A stretch of DNA of 64,000 nucleotides from Kribbella kalugense (GTDB lineage: Bacteria > Actinomycetota > Actinomycetes > Propionibacteriales > Kribbellaceae), in the NCBI RefSeq assembly GCF_004365875.1, contig NZ_SODF01000002.1, positions 1,240,001 to 1,304,000 of the forward strand, given 5' to 3'. Both the position numbers and the translations under genes were made by a program. Shown here piece by piece: positions 1-9,263 of the stretch. The notes beneath the pieces are model-generated. The model saw only the letters and a program-made list of their open reading frames with translations, was not told where the DNA came from and did no database searches. The first letter of the stretch is position 1. Every line of letters begins with the position of its first letter.

Positions 1-2
1 GG

Positions 3-410
3 AAGGCGCACCCGAAGGTGACCGAGGTGGTCTGGGGTTCGCGGTTCCGGATCCACGAACGGGTCGCGGACGAGTACCGCTCCGGTCGCGTCCTGCTCGC
101 CGGCGACGCAGCCCACACCCACAGCCCGGCCGGTGGTCAAGGCATGAACTTGGGTCTGCGTGATGCGGTCGCTCTGGCAGACGCACTTTCCCAGGCGCTC
201 AAGGGCGACGACTCCGACCTGGACACGTACGCCACGAACAGTCGCGCGGAAGCAGTTCGGGTGATCGGACTCGCGCACCGCCTGACCCGGCTGGCCAACG
301 TCCCGCCGGCGATCCGTCCGGTGCGCAACGCCGTACTCAGCATCGTCGGCCGAGTCGGCAAGGCCCAGACCGGCCTAGCCAAACAACTCGCCGGTTTCCC
401 CGAGCGTTAG
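3..410 (+). CDS. FAD-dependent aromatic-ring monooxygenase, C-terminal part (5' end outside window)
   Basis: The reading frame is open to the left edge of the window, so only the last 135 residues are visible. They contain GDAAHTHSPAGGQGMNLGLR, the GD motif that contacts the FAD ribityl chain in PheA/TfdB/p-hydroxybenzoate-hydroxylase-type flavoprotein monooxygenases, followed by the usual C-terminal helices. Such enzymes hydroxylate aromatic or polyketide substrates with NAD(P)H and O2; the substrate cannot be read from this fragment. The GTG at 18 is only an internal codon. The stop overlaps the stop of the convergent LacI-type gene by four bases. Family is confident, substrate unknown. Confidence 0.85.
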   Translation, partial: KAHPKVTEVVWGSRFRIHERVADEYRSGRVLLAGDAAHTHSPAGGQGMNLGLRDAVALADALSQALKGDDSDLDTYATNSRAEAVRVIGLAHRLTRLANVPPAIRPVRNAVLSIVGRVGKAQTGLAKQLAGFPER

Positions 411-1405
411 CCGGCGGTGGATTCGCGGATCTGAAGGATGTACGGGACGGTGAGGTCGCGGTGGGTGGTGTCGCCGTGGCCGGCGATCCGTTCGAGCAGG
501 AGGGCGACGGCGTTGTCGGCCAGCCACTCCTTGTCGGGCGAGATCGAGGTCAGCGTCGGCGAGTGGTACCGGCCGTCCTCGATGTCGTCGAACCCGACCA
601 CGGCGACGTCGTTCGGCACTCGCAGCCCGGCGTCGGCCAGTGTCCGCAACGCGCCCAGGGCGAGCAGATCGTTGAAGCAGAAGACCGCGTCGGGCGGCTC
701 CGGTAGCGCGAGCAGCTCGCGCATCGACGCGGCGCCGTCCTCCCGGTGGTACCCGGTCCCGGCCAGCTCGAGCGCCGGATCGTGCGGCAGACCGGCCGCC
801 TTCAGCGCCTTGCGGTAGCCCTTCCGCCGGACCGCTCCCGTGCTGGTCCCGCCGACGCCGATCGCCGCGATCCGGCGTCGCCCGATCGAGATCAGATGCG
901 AGGTCGCGTCGTACGACGCCTGCACCGAATCGACCGCGACCCGGTCGAACTGACCGCCGGCCGGTCGCTCGCCGAGCAGCACCAACGGCTTGCCGGTGTC
1001 GGCCGCGGTCAGTTTGCTCGGGACGGTGGTGATCGGGGAGAAGATGATGCCGTCGATCAATTGCCCGCGCATCCCGTCCATGACTACCCTCTCGGCCGCG
1101 GCCTCGCCCTCGGTCTGGTCGATCAGCACGGTGATCCCGCGGCGCTTCGCGGCCCGGCTGATCGCGGCCCCGAGCTCGGCGAAGTACGGCGAGGCCATCT
1201 CCGGGATGGCCAGTGCGATGAAGTCCGAGCGGCCCTTGCGCAGTGAGCGGGCGCTGACGTTCGGCCGGTAGTCCAGCGCGGCGATCGCGGCCTCGACCTT
1301 GGCCCGGGTCTGCGCGGTGATGTGCGGGTAGTCGTTGATCACGTTCGAGACGGTCTTCACCGACACACCGGCCTGCGCGGCCACATCACTCAGCCTGGTC
1401 GCCAT
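407..1405 (-). CDS. LacI-family transcriptional repressor
   Basis: A 332-residue protein with an N-terminal LacI helix-turn-helix (LSDVAAQAGVSVKTVSNVIN, about residues 4-23) and a periplasmic-binding-protein-like sugar-sensing core ending in IRESTAG. I chose ATG 1405 because the HTH begins three residues later, as in the family; the frame extends to 1603 but that extension is low-complexity and crosses the promoter region. It is divergent from the GH51 arabinofuranosidase gene, with palindromes in the gap, so it very probably represses the arabinan-degrading operon and is released by an arabinose-derived sugar. The ligand is inferred from the neighbours only. Confidence 0.93.
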   Translation of the reverse strand: MATRLSDVAAQAGVSVKTVSNVINDYPHITAQTRAKVEAAIAALDYRPNVSARSLRKGRSDFIALAIPEMASPYFAELGAAISRAAKRRGITVLIDQTEGEAAAERVVMDGMRGQLIDGIIFSPITTVPSKLTAADTGKPLVLLGERPAGGQFDRVAVDSVQASYDATSHLISIGRRRIAAIGVGGTSTGAVRRKGYRKALKAAGLPHDPALELAGTGYHREDGAASMRELLALPEPPDAVFCFNDLLALGALRTLADAGLRVPNDVAVVGFDDIEDGRYHSPTLTSISPDKEWLADNAVALLLERIAGHGDTTHRDLTVPYILQIRESTAG

Positions 1406-1466
1406 CGGAAGCCTCCACTCACCGTGCTGTCGCCCGAGTGTGCCATCGCCGAGCTCTTTACAGAGA

Positions 1467-1510
1467 TTGTCAATCGTTGTAGACAACCACGTTAAACGTT
1501 GTAAACGACT
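1467..1510. promoter_or_regulatory. Candidate LacI-type operators between the repressor and GH51 genes
   Basis: The divergent gap holds two short inverted repeats: GTTGT-AG-ACAAC (1476-1487) and ACGTT-A-AACGT (1489-1499), the latter continuing into a related GTAAAC half. CpG-centred palindromes of this kind are typical LacI/GalR-family operators. They sit 15-50 bp before the GH51 start, where bound repressor would block initiation. Weak -35/-10-like hexamers (TTGTAG 1477, TGTAAA 1500) overlap them. Function is inferred from position. Confidence 0.5.
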
Positions 1511-1523
1511 CTGGGGAGATCCT

Positions 1524-3011
1524 GTGGCTCGGCTTGTGGTTGACCCGGCGTTCGTGGTCGGTGACCTGGACCGGCGGTTGTTCGGCTCGTTCGTCGAGCA
1601 CATGGGGCGCTGTGTCTACACCGGCATCTACGAGCCCGAGCATCCGACCGCCGACGCGGACGGGTTCCGGCAGGACGTGCTCGAGCTGGTCCGCGAGCTC
1701 GGCGTCACCGCGGTCCGCTACCCGGGCGGGAACTTCGTCTCGAACTACGACTGGGAGGACGGCGTCGGCCCGAAGGACCAGCGGCCGCGGCGGCTCGACC
1801 TGGCCTGGCGGGCGATCGAGCCGAACCAGTTCGGCACCGATGAGTTCGTCGCCTGGTCCCGCAAGGCCGGCGTACAGCCGATCTGGGCGGTCAACCTCGG
1901 CAGCCGGGGGATCAAGGAAGCCGTCGAGCTGCTCGAGTACTGCAATCTCCCGCCCGGCACCGAGCTGTCAGACCGCCGGGTCGCGAACGGCAGCCCCGAG
2001 CCGCACGACCTCAAGATCTGGTGCCTCGGCAACGAGATGGACGGCCCGTGGCAGATCGGCCACAAGACCGCCGAGGAGTACGCGCGCCTCGCCGAGGAGA
2101 CCGCGAACGCGATGCGCCGGGTCGAGCCCGATCTCGAACTCGTCGCCTGTGGCTCGAGCAACGCCGGCATGCCGACGTTCGGCGAGTGGGAGCGCGTCGT
2201 ACTGGAACGCACGTACGACCTGGTCGATCACATCAGCCTGCACGCGTACTACGAACCGCACGACGGCGACCAAGCGAGCTTCCTGGCCGCGTCGGAAGAG
2301 ATGGACCGGATGATCTCCTCCGTCATCGCGACCGCCGATCATGTGAAGGCGTTGAAGCGCAGCGACAAGGAGATCACCTTGTCGTTCGACGAGTGGAACG
2401 TCTGGTACCAGCAGCACTTCCCCGGCGAGCTCGGCCTCGGCATCCGTGAGGTCGGCCCGCTGATCGAGGACAGCTACACCGTCGACGCCGCGGTCGTCGT
2501 CGGCAGCCTGCTGATCACGTTGCTCCGGCATGCCGACCGGTTGAAGATTGCTTGCCTTGCGCAACTGGTCAACGTGATCGCCCCGATCCGCACCGAGCCC
2601 GGCGGCCGCGCCTGGCGGCAGACCATCTTCCATCCGTTCGCTCTGACCGCGCGGTACGCCGGTCCGACCGTCCTGCAGACCGCGGTGAGCGGCGGACCGG
2701 AGATCGACACCGCCGCCTTCGGCCGGATCCCGGCCCTGCTCAGCACGGCGACGTACGACGAAAGCACCGGGGAGACCGCGATCTTCGTGGTGAACCGGAG
2801 TGAGAACGACAAGGTCGACCTGGAGATCCCGGTGACCGGACGCCGGGTGATCGAGCACCTTGCCCTGTACGACGAGGACCGGTCTGCCGTCAACACGGCG
2901 GACGATCCGGACCGGGTGCAACCCCGGACCGTCGACGGCACCGAGATCGTGGACGGTGTCTGCACTGCCACGCTGCCTCCGGCTTCGTGGCATTTGATCC
3001 GTTTGAGTTGA
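1524..3011 (+). CDS. Alpha-L-arabinofuranosidase, glycoside hydrolase family 51
   Basis: A 495-residue enzyme without a signal peptide, the usual size for cytoplasmic GH51. It releases terminal alpha-L-arabinofuranose from arabino-oligosaccharides with retention of configuration. The acid/base glutamate lies in GNEMDG (E about 171) and the nucleophile glutamate in FDEWNVWY (E about 290), followed by the C-terminal beta-domain. The GTG at 1524 was chosen because GGGGAG (1513-1518) precedes it at good spacing and the family N-terminus starts there; the upstream extension of the frame would cover the operator region. It is the first gene of a three-gene arabinan operon, probably controlled by the divergent LacI-type protein. 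Confidence 0.95.
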   Translation: MARLVVDPAFVVGDLDRRLFGSFVEHMGRCVYTGIYEPEHPTADADGFRQDVLELVRELGVTAVRYPGGNFVSNYDWEDGVGPKDQRPRRLDLAWRAIEPNQFGTDEFVAWSRKAGVQPIWAVNLGSRGIKEAVELLEYCNLPPGTELSDRRVANGSPEPHDLKIWCLGNEMDGPWQIGHKTAEEYARLAEETANAMRRVEPDLELVACGSSNAGMPTFGEWERVVLERTYDLVDHISLHAYYEPHDGDQASFLAASEEMDRMISSVIATADHVKALKRSDKEITLSFDEWNVWYQQHFPGELGLGIREVGPLIEDSYTVDAAVVVGSLLITLLRHADRLKIACLAQLVNVIAPIRTEPGGRAWRQTIFHPFALTARYAGPTVLQTAVSGGPEIDTAAFGRIPALLSTATYDESTGETAIFVVNRSENDKVDLEIPVTGRRVIEHLALYDEDRSAVNTADDPDRVQPRTVDGTEIVDGVCTATLPPASWHLIRLS

Positions 3012-3024
3012 AGGGACCCGCCCT

Positions 3025-5235
3025 GTGCCTTCTCAGAGATTGCTCGCCGCAGCACTCGCTGTCGTCGCGGTAGCGGCAGGTATGTCGCCTGCTACCGCAG
3101 CGCCGGTCGTGACCACCACCAACCCGATCACCTCCAGCTTCGCCGACTCGTTCGCGGACCCGTCGATCATCCAGGGCCGCGACGGCTACTGGTACGCGTA
3201 CGCCACCTCCGACCCGCTCGTCGCGAACGGCCCGTTCGGCCTGATGCACATGGCCCGGACCAAGGACTTCAGCTCCTGGGAGTATCTCGGCACGGTCTTC
3301 AACGACCAGACCAAGCCGGCCTGGGCCGCGCCGGGCTCGTTCTTCTGGGCTCCGGACATCCGGTACTTCGGCGGCCGCTACATCATGTACTTCACCGTCA
3401 CCGACACCACTGCCAACGCGGGCGGTGATCCCGCGATCGGTGTGGCCACCGCACCGACCCCGGCCGGACCGTGGACCGCGAGCGACGGCCCGGTCGTGGC
3501 ACCGCGGTCCGACGGCAACGGCGGCTACCTCGGCACCATCGACCCGGCCGAGCTGACAGCAGCCGACGGCAAGCGATACCTGTACTACGGCGGCTTCAAC
3601 GGCGGCATCTCCGTGACGGAGCTGAGCGCCGACGGCATGCACGCGGTCGGCACTCCCACCCAGGTCACGATCGGCGACCGCTACGAAGGCTCGTACGTCG
3701 TCTATCGCGACGGCTGGTACTACTTCATGGGCTCGTCGATGAACTGCTGCGCCGGCCCGACCACCGGGTACTCCGTCTTCGCCGGCCGGTCCCGCTCCCC
3801 GCGCGGCCCGTTCGTCGACGCGGACGGCGCCGCGCTGACCGACTCGAGGGTCGGCGGTACGACGGTCATCACGCAGAACGGCAACAAGTGGATCGGGCCG
3901 GGCCACCATGCGTTCATCACCGACGCGGCCGGTCAGGACCACATCGTCTACCACGCGATCGACCGCGGTACGCCGTGGTTGACGGACCCGTTCGGGATCA
4001 ACCGGCGGCCGATGCTGATCGACAACATCGACTGGATCAACGGCTGGCCGCGGACCCGGGCAGGCCTCGGACCGTCCGAGGGACCGGTGCCCGCGCCAAC
4101 AACCGGTTCAGGGCTCGGCATCGACTCGACCGATCCGGCCGCCGGACTGGTCGGCGCTGTGAGGCAGCCGGGCGATTCGCTCGGCGGACCGGCCGCGTCC
4201 ATCTCCGGCGCTGCACAGACTCGTAAGGCGGCTCCTGGCGGTTCGCTGCGGGTCGAGGCGGACGTCAAGCTCGGGTCGTCGTTCACCACAGTGGTTGGCA
4301 ACCAGGTGGTCGCGACGGTGGCGAACGGCAAGCTGACGGTGAGCGTCGGCCGGCGGACGAAGACGGTCGCGTTGCCGGCGGACTTCGATCGCTCGCAGTG
4401 GAACAAGCTCAGCGTCCAGATGTCCGGTTCGACCGTGACCGCGCGGTTGAACGACTCCGGTCTCGGCGACTTGTACGCCGAGGCGCAGGTCGCCGTACCG
4501 GGTCTGAAGTTGCGGTCGTCGCCGGTGCGGTGGCTTGGGTCGGCGGAGGTGGACAACCTGACGGTGCGTCCGGTTGCGCCTCCGGTGACGCGGATGGCCG
4601 ACGTACCGCGGACCGGGAAGCTGCTGGCCGGGGACGACTTCAACGGTGCGCTCGGTGCGGACTGGTCGTGGGTCCGGCAGGACGACAAGGCGACTGTTGC
4701 CAATGGCAACCTGAGCTGGCCGCTGGAGAACGCCGACATGGTCGGGGCCGGGAACAACGCCGGTCTCCTGCTGCATGCGACGCCGGCCGGGAAGAGCTGG
4801 ATCGCGGAGACCAAGCTGCACCTCGACACTGGCACCGGCGACGTTCGCAACTATCAGCAGGCGGGCATGATCGTCTACCTGAACGACGACGACTTCGCCC
4901 GGCTCGGCGATGTCGCGATCTGGAAGACCCGGCAGACGGAGTACGGGCGCGAGCTGGTGGCGCGGCCGTCCGACGGTGCCACGTCGTACGGCGCGGCCGC
5001 GATCGGGCGGACCGCACCGACGATGTGGATGCGGATCGCGTACCACCAGAACGCCGCCGGTGAACACGTCTACCGCGCCGGCACCTCGGTGGACGGCAAG
5101 AACTGGACCTGGGGCGCATCCTGGGTCCTACCGGCCGCCGCTCGCATCGGCCTCTTCGCACACGGTGAGTTCACCGGCGCGAACCCACCGCCCATCGCAA
5201 CCTTCGACTACCTGAAGTTCTACGAGAGCAAATAG
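3025..5235 (+). CDS. Secreted GH43 arabinanase/arabinofuranosidase with C-terminal lectin-like domains
   Basis: A 736-residue exported protein with a clear Sec signal peptide (hydrophobic core about residues 6-20, likely cleavage after PATAA). The five-bladed GH43 propeller follows, with the three expected acidic residues: D45 in FADPS, D173 in TIDPAEL and E221 in RYEGSY. After about residue 350 come two beta-sandwich-like regions: a LamG-like stretch (about 390-510) and a concanavalin-like region starting DDFNGALGADWSW, as found at the C-terminus of many GH43 enzymes. GTG 3025 has an AAGGG ribosome site just before it. It probably cuts arabinan or arabinoxylan outside the cell and feeds oligomers to the GH51 and second GH43 enzymes. 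Exact linkage specificity cannot be read. Confidence 0.9.
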   Translation: MPSQRLLAAALAVVAVAAGMSPATAAPVVTTTNPITSSFADSFADPSIIQGRDGYWYAYATSDPLVANGPFGLMHMARTKDFSSWEYLGTVFNDQTKPAWAAPGSFFWAPDIRYFGGRYIMYFTVTDTTANAGGDPAIGVATAPTPAGPWTASDGPVVAPRSDGNGGYLGTIDPAELTAADGKRYLYYGGFNGGISVTELSADGMHAVGTPTQVTIGDRYEGSYVVYRDGWYYFMGSSMNCCAGPTTGYSVFAGRSRSPRGPFVDADGAALTDSRVGGTTVITQNGNKWIGPGHHAFITDAAGQDHIVYHAIDRGTPWLTDPFGINRRPMLIDNIDWINGWPRTRAGLGPSEGPVPAPTTGSGLGIDSTDPAAGLVGAVRQPGDSLGGPAASISGAAQTRKAAPGGSLRVEADVKLGSSFTTVVGNQVVATVANGKLTVSVGRRTKTVALPADFDRSQWNKLSVQMSGSTVTARLNDSGLGDLYAEAQVAVPGLKLRSSPVRWLGSAEVDNLTVRPVAPPVTRMADVPRTGKLLAGDDFNGALGADWSWVRQDDKATVANGNLSWPLENADMVGAGNNAGLLLHATPAGKSWIAETKLHLDTGTGDVRNYQQAGMIVYLNDDDFARLGDVAIWKTRQTEYGRELVARPSDGATSYGAAAIGRTAPTMWMRIAYHQNAAGEHVYRAGTSVDGKNWTWGASWVLPAAARIGLFAHGEFTGANPPPIATFDYLKFYESK

Positions 5236-6126
5236 ATGCCTTTCTCCAATCCGGTGTACGACGGGAACTTCGCCGATCCGCAGATCATTGCGGTGGGCAA
5301 CGAGTACTACGCGTTCGCGACCAACGGGCCGCTGGGTAACGTGCAGACGTTGACGTCCCGCGATCTGGTGTCGTGGGAGCCGGTCGGCGACGCGTTGCCG
5401 TCGTTACCGGATTGGACCAGGCCGCGGACGGTGTGGGCGCCCGAGGTCGCCGTACATGCGGCGGACCGCTACGTCATGTACTACACGTCCCGCGACACCG
5501 CAGTCGATCGGCAGGCTGTCGGTGTCGCGGTGGCGTCCACACCCTCAGGTCCATATGTCGACAAATCTCCAAGCCCTCTCATCAGCCAGGCCGACGAGGG
5601 CGGGTCGATCGACGCGTCGCCGTTCCAGGACTCGACCGGCCGGCGCTGGCTGTACTGGAAGAACGACGGCAACGCGATCGGCGTGGACACGTGGATCTAC
5701 GTGTCCGAGCTGTCCGACGACGGACTCTCGCTGATCGGTCCGGTACGACGGATGATCAAGCAGGACCTGGCCTGGGAGGGCAATCTGGTCGAGGCGCCGT
5801 ACATGGTCGAACGGAACGGGAAGTTCCACCTGTTCTACTCCGGCAACGCCTTCGACAAGGCGACGTACGCCGTCGGGCATGCAGTCTGCGAGTCGCCGAT
5901 CGGTCCATGTGTGAAGTCCGGCGATCCGATCCTGTCCAGCTCGCCTGATGCTGCCGGGCCGGGACACAACATGGTCCTGGGTGACTGGTTCGTCTACCAC
6001 GCCTGGGATCCGGCGCAGGTCGGCACGGACCCGAAGGGCCGCACGATGTGGCTCTCGCGGCTGACCTGGGACGGCGACACCCCGATCGTCCAGCCGCCGC
6101 TCGCCGACAATCCCCTGCGTCCATAA
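5236..6126 (+). CDS. GH43 family glycosidase, probably cytoplasmic
   Basis: A 296-residue single-domain GH43 protein with no signal peptide. The three catalytic acids are visible: D14 in NFADPQ, D126 in GSIDASPF and E186 in NLVEAPYM. Its ATG directly abuts the stop codon of the secreted GH43 gene, so the two are translationally coupled. In context it should hydrolyse imported arabino- or xylo-oligosaccharides. Beta-xylosidase, arabinofuranosidase and exo-arabinanase activities cannot be separated by eye. Confidence 0.9.
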   Translation: MPFSNPVYDGNFADPQIIAVGNEYYAFATNGPLGNVQTLTSRDLVSWEPVGDALPSLPDWTRPRTVWAPEVAVHAADRYVMYYTSRDTAVDRQAVGVAVASTPSGPYVDKSPSPLISQADEGGSIDASPFQDSTGRRWLYWKNDGNAIGVDTWIYVSELSDDGLSLIGPVRRMIKQDLAWEGNLVEAPYMVERNGKFHLFYSGNAFDKATYAVGHAVCESPIGPCVKSGDPILSSSPDAAGPGHNMVLGDWFVYHAWDPAQVGTDPKGRTMWLSRLTWDGDTPIVQPPLADNPLRP

Positions 6127-6186
6127 CCTTTTCGGTCCCGCCCGCATCAGGCTCTGTGGAAGAAGCAGCTCTGGGGAGGGATCGTT

Positions 6187-7077
6187 ATGCGACGCACTGT
6201 TGTCTCCAGCCTGGCGGGGGCGGTCGCGCTGACCGCGGCAGCGTTCGTGCCATCGGCGCACGCCGCAAGCACCGCCACCACCGAGGCTTGTTGGATGAAC
6301 CCCGGCTCGGTCACCGCCAAGGGTTTGCAGACCGGCTTCAACATCACCGCCGGCACACCGCCGACGATGACCACTCCCGGCACCGACAGCCCACCCGTGT
6401 TCCCGGCGGGGAAGGTCCGGCTGAGCTCTTCGTTCGAGGTCGAGCCGAGCGTGGCCGGCGCGGACCACTCCGGCTACGTGGTGGAGGGCGACACCCTGTT
6501 CAGTCGGTCCTACAACTTCAACGAGGGCACCGACATCACCACCCGGATCGGCGGTGGCTGGACGAACTTCACCGCGCTCGAGGTCGCGCACTTCGAGCAG
6601 GGCAAGGCGTTCCACTCGCTGGCGTACGGACTGCGCAACGACGGGACGCTGTTCCGCTGGACGGTCGGCACCGGCTGGCGGAGCAACGGGTCGGCCACCG
6701 GGTTCGCGTCGGTCAAGTCGATGGCGCTGATCAGCAAGACGGCGACGTACGACACCTTCCTCGCGAACACCCGCAGCGGTGCGCTCTACACGATCCGCAT
6801 CCCGGTCTCGGCGCCGATGAAGCCGATCGTCACCAAGGTCCGTCCCGGCACCTGGCAGGGCTTCGAGACGATGATCGCGCAGAAGTGCGGCAACTACGGG
6901 ACGCTCCTGCTCGGGATCGACAAGGACACCGGATCCGGCTACCTGTACGCCGTCGGGCACGCGAACGGTGCGTCCACGGTGATCAACAGCCTGGGCAAGG
7001 TCAGCGGCACCTTCCCGGACCCGGTCTACTTCCGCTGGGGCCCGGTCTTCTACCTCGACCCGCTGAACGGAGACTGA
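6187..7077 (+). CDS. Secreted protein of unknown function, tachylectin-like beta-propeller, paralogue 1
   Basis: A 296-residue protein with a strong Sec signal peptide (cleavage near PSAHA-AS). The mature part repeats blade-like units such as LRNDGTLFRWTVGTGW and VGHANGA, which resemble tachylectin-2-type carbohydrate-binding propellers. Two cysteines (about residues 37 and 237) are kept in the next gene and may form a disulfide. GGGGAGGG precedes the ATG. It lies after the arabinan operon but has its own ribosome site, and whether it is cotranscribed is unclear. A role in binding surface or environmental glycans is a guess from the fold impression. Confidence 0.7.
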   Translation: MRRTVVSSLAGAVALTAAAFVPSAHAASTATTEACWMNPGSVTAKGLQTGFNITAGTPPTMTTPGTDSPPVFPAGKVRLSSSFEVEPSVAGADHSGYVVEGDTLFSRSYNFNEGTDITTRIGGGWTNFTALEVAHFEQGKAFHSLAYGLRNDGTLFRWTVGTGWRSNGSATGFASVKSMALISKTATYDTFLANTRSGALYTIRIPVSAPMKPIVTKVRPGTWQGFETMIAQKCGNYGTLLLGIDKDTGSGYLYAVGHANGASTVINSLGKVSGTFPDPVYFRWGPVFYLDPLNGD

Positions 7078-7078
7078 C

Positions 7079-7909
7079 ATGTTGCTGACGGCCATCCTCG
7101 CCACCGCGGCCTGTTCGCTCGCACCGGGATCAGTGCTCGACAGCGGAGCACAGGACAACGGCGGAATTACGGTGGGCTACCCAGCTCGCAACGTCGGGCT
7201 GCCCGGGCCCATCTTCGGCGTCTTCGCGCCGGGAGCGGTCCGGCTCAGTACGACGTTCACGAGCGACGCGTCCAACCTCGGCGCCACGAACGCGGGCTGG
7301 GTGGTGCAGGGCGATTCCCTGTACTACCGCGTGTACTCGATCGACACCATGAACGAGTTCGTCCCGGGCCTGCCGAACGTCACGCAGCGGGTCGGCGGCG
7401 GCTGGTCCAAGTTCACCGCAGTGGAGGTGTCCCAGACCACCGCTCGCACAACGGCGTACGGACTGCGCAACGACGGCACGTTGTTCCGCTGGTCCGTTGG
7501 TGGCGGGTGGAAGGCGACCGGCTCGGCGACCGGGTTCGCGGCGGTGAAGTCGATGGCGCTGATCAGCAAGACGGCGACGTACGACACGTTCCTCGCGAAC
7601 ACCCGGGGCGGCGCGCTGTACACCATCCACATTCCGACCGCGGCGCCGATGAAGCCGATCGTGAAGCCGGTCCGCACCAAGACCTGGCAAGGCTTCGAGA
7701 AGCTCCTCGCGAGCAAGTGCGGTCAGAACGGCACGCTGCTGGTCGGCATCGACAAGGACACAAAGACCGCTCACTGGTACGCCGTTGGTCGCGCCAACGG
7801 TACTGCCACGGTGATCAACCACCTCAGCTCGTCCGCGGGCAGCTACAAGGCCCCGGTGTACTACCGCTGGGGCGGCACTCCTGACATCGACCCGCTCAAC
7901 GGCGAGTAA
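7079..7909 (+). CDS. Secreted-type protein of unknown function, paralogue 2
   Basis: A 276-residue tandem paralogue of the previous gene; long stretches are identical, for example VKSMALISKTATYDTFLANT. The ATG begins one base after the upstream stop codon, so translation is coupled. The N-terminus is odd: the hydrophobic run MLLTAILATAAC lacks the usual basic residues. By alignment its cysteine matches the first mature cysteine of paralogue 1, so the signal peptide seems truncated; the protein may be poorly exported, or the C may act as a minimal lipobox. Convergent with the MocR-type gene, overlapping by 14 bases. Confidence 0.7.
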   Translation: MLLTAILATAACSLAPGSVLDSGAQDNGGITVGYPARNVGLPGPIFGVFAPGAVRLSTTFTSDASNLGATNAGWVVQGDSLYYRVYSIDTMNEFVPGLPNVTQRVGGGWSKFTAVEVSQTTARTTAYGLRNDGTLFRWSVGGGWKATGSATGFAAVKSMALISKTATYDTFLANTRGGALYTIHIPTAAPMKPIVKPVRTKTWQGFEKLLASKCGQNGTLLVGIDKDTKTAHWYAVGRANGTATVINHLSSSAGSYKAPVYYRWGGTPDIDPLNGE

Positions 7910-9263
7910 GGACCTCCGTCAGGATCGTCAGGGCGCGGTGCAGGTCGGACGTCGACGGAGTCGCGTAGCCGATCACCAGCCCTGGCGGTCCCGGCACGGT
8001 ACGCCGGTACTCCGAGAGCGGGGCGATCACGACACCTGCTGCGCGGGCTTCGGCGGCGATCCGGAGATCGTCGGCGTCGTCCGGCAGCAGCAGGGTGATG
8101 TGCAGGCCGGCGTCCTGGCCGATGACCTGGCCATACGGCGAGAGGACCGCGACCGTGTGGGTACGGCGGTCTGCGTACAGGCGGCGGCCGCGGCGGACGG
8201 CATGGTCGAGGTAGCCGTCGTGGAGCATGGCGAGCATGGCGGCCTGCATCGGCCAGCCGGGCCAGTCGCCTGAGTTGGCGCGGTACGCGGCGAGGCGGTC
8301 GACGACCGGCTCTGCTGCCACCAGCCAACCGAGGCGGAGGGCCGGGCTGATCGTCTTCGACAACGTCCCGAGGTGGACTACGCGCTCCAGGTCCAGCTGG
8401 GCCAGCGCGGGCAGCGGCGCGACGTCGTACCGGAACTCGCTGTCGTAGTCGTCCTCGATCAGCATGCTGCCGGTCCGGCGCGCCCAGCGGACCAGTTCGT
8501 TGCGTCGGGCAACGGGTAGCCGGCCGCCGAGCGGGTACTGGTGGGACGGCGTGACGTAGACGGCGGCGACATCGTCCTTTAAGGCGCTGACCTGCAGGCC
8601 GTCCTCGTCGACTCCGACGTCGACGATCTCGAGGTGGTGGTCGCGGGCGGCGGCGACCGCGTTGAGGTAGCCGGGATCCTCGATCGCGATCCGGTCGCCG
8701 GGCTTCCTCGTGACGGAGAGCAGCAGGCGGAGCCCGTGCACAGTGCCGTTGGTGACGAGCACGTTCTCCGGTCCGCAGGCGATCCCGCGGACCCGGCCGA
8801 CGTGATCGGCGAGGGCGGCGCGGAGCGCGGGCAGTCCGGCAGCGTCGTCGTACCCGCCGGGTGGTGACTGGGTCGACACCTCACGCCAGGCTCGGCGCCA
8901 GCCGGGATCCGGGGTCGGGGCGATGTACGGGATGCCGGGACGGAGGGTCAGGAGCTTCTCGCCGGAATCCGCTGGATGCGTCGTGCGGCGTCGTACGGCG
9001 GGTTGCAGGGGTACGACGTCCGTGACGAAGGTGCCGGCGCCGGTGCGGCCCTCGATCCAGCCCTCAGCGTGGAGCTGGTCGTACGCCGCCTGCGTGACGG
9101 ACCGGGAGACGGCCAGGTCGCGGGCCAGGTCCCGGGTGGACGGGAGTCGGTGACCGGCCTGGAGTCGGCCGTCGAGCACTGCGGCCCGGAACTGCTCGGC
9201 CAACTGCAGGTGCAGCGGGATCCCGGCGGCGCGGTCGATGGTCAGCGGGAGCGAACTCTCCAC
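7896..9263 (-). CDS. MocR/PdxR-type transcriptional regulator (GntR HTH fused to aminotransferase domain)
   Basis: A 455-residue fusion of an N-terminal GntR winged helix (about 10-75, with LPSTRDLARDLAVSRSVTQ) and a fold-type-I PLP aminotransferase domain; the PLP lysine is in LGTLSKTISPALRLGW. These proteins bind PLP as an effector and often control vitamin B6 genes or a divergent neighbour. I chose GTG 9263 because PLTIDRAAGIPLHLQL starts there as in relatives; the frame continues to 9311 but that would run through the shared promoter. It is divergent from a flavin-binding PNPOx-like gene, its likely target. Confidence 0.9.
   Translation of the reverse strand: MESSLPLTIDRAAGIPLHLQLAEQFRAAVLDGRLQAGHRLPSTRDLARDLAVSRSVTQAAYDQLHAEGWIEGRTGAGTFVTDVVPLQPAVRRRTTHPADSGEKLLTLRPGIPYIAPTPDPGWRRAWREVSTQSPPGGYDDAAGLPALRAALADHVGRVRGIACGPENVLVTNGTVHGLRLLLSVTRKPGDRIAIEDPGYLNAVAAARDHHLEIVDVGVDEDGLQVSALKDDVAAVYVTPSHQYPLGGRLPVARRNELVRWARRTGSMLIEDDYDSEFRYDVAPLPALAQLDLERVVHLGTLSKTISPALRLGWLVAAEPVVDRLAAYRANSGDWPGWPMQAAMLAMLHDGYLDHAVRRGRRLYADRRTHTVAVLSPYGQVIGQDAGLHITLLLPDDADDLRIAAEARAAGVVIAPLSEYRRTVPGPPGLVIGYATPSTSDLHRALTILTEVLTRR

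Noticed and set aside
1335..1523. N-terminal extension of the GH51 frame
   Set aside because: It would cross the promoter/operator region and is not part of the GH51 family; GTG 1524 has a good ribosome site.
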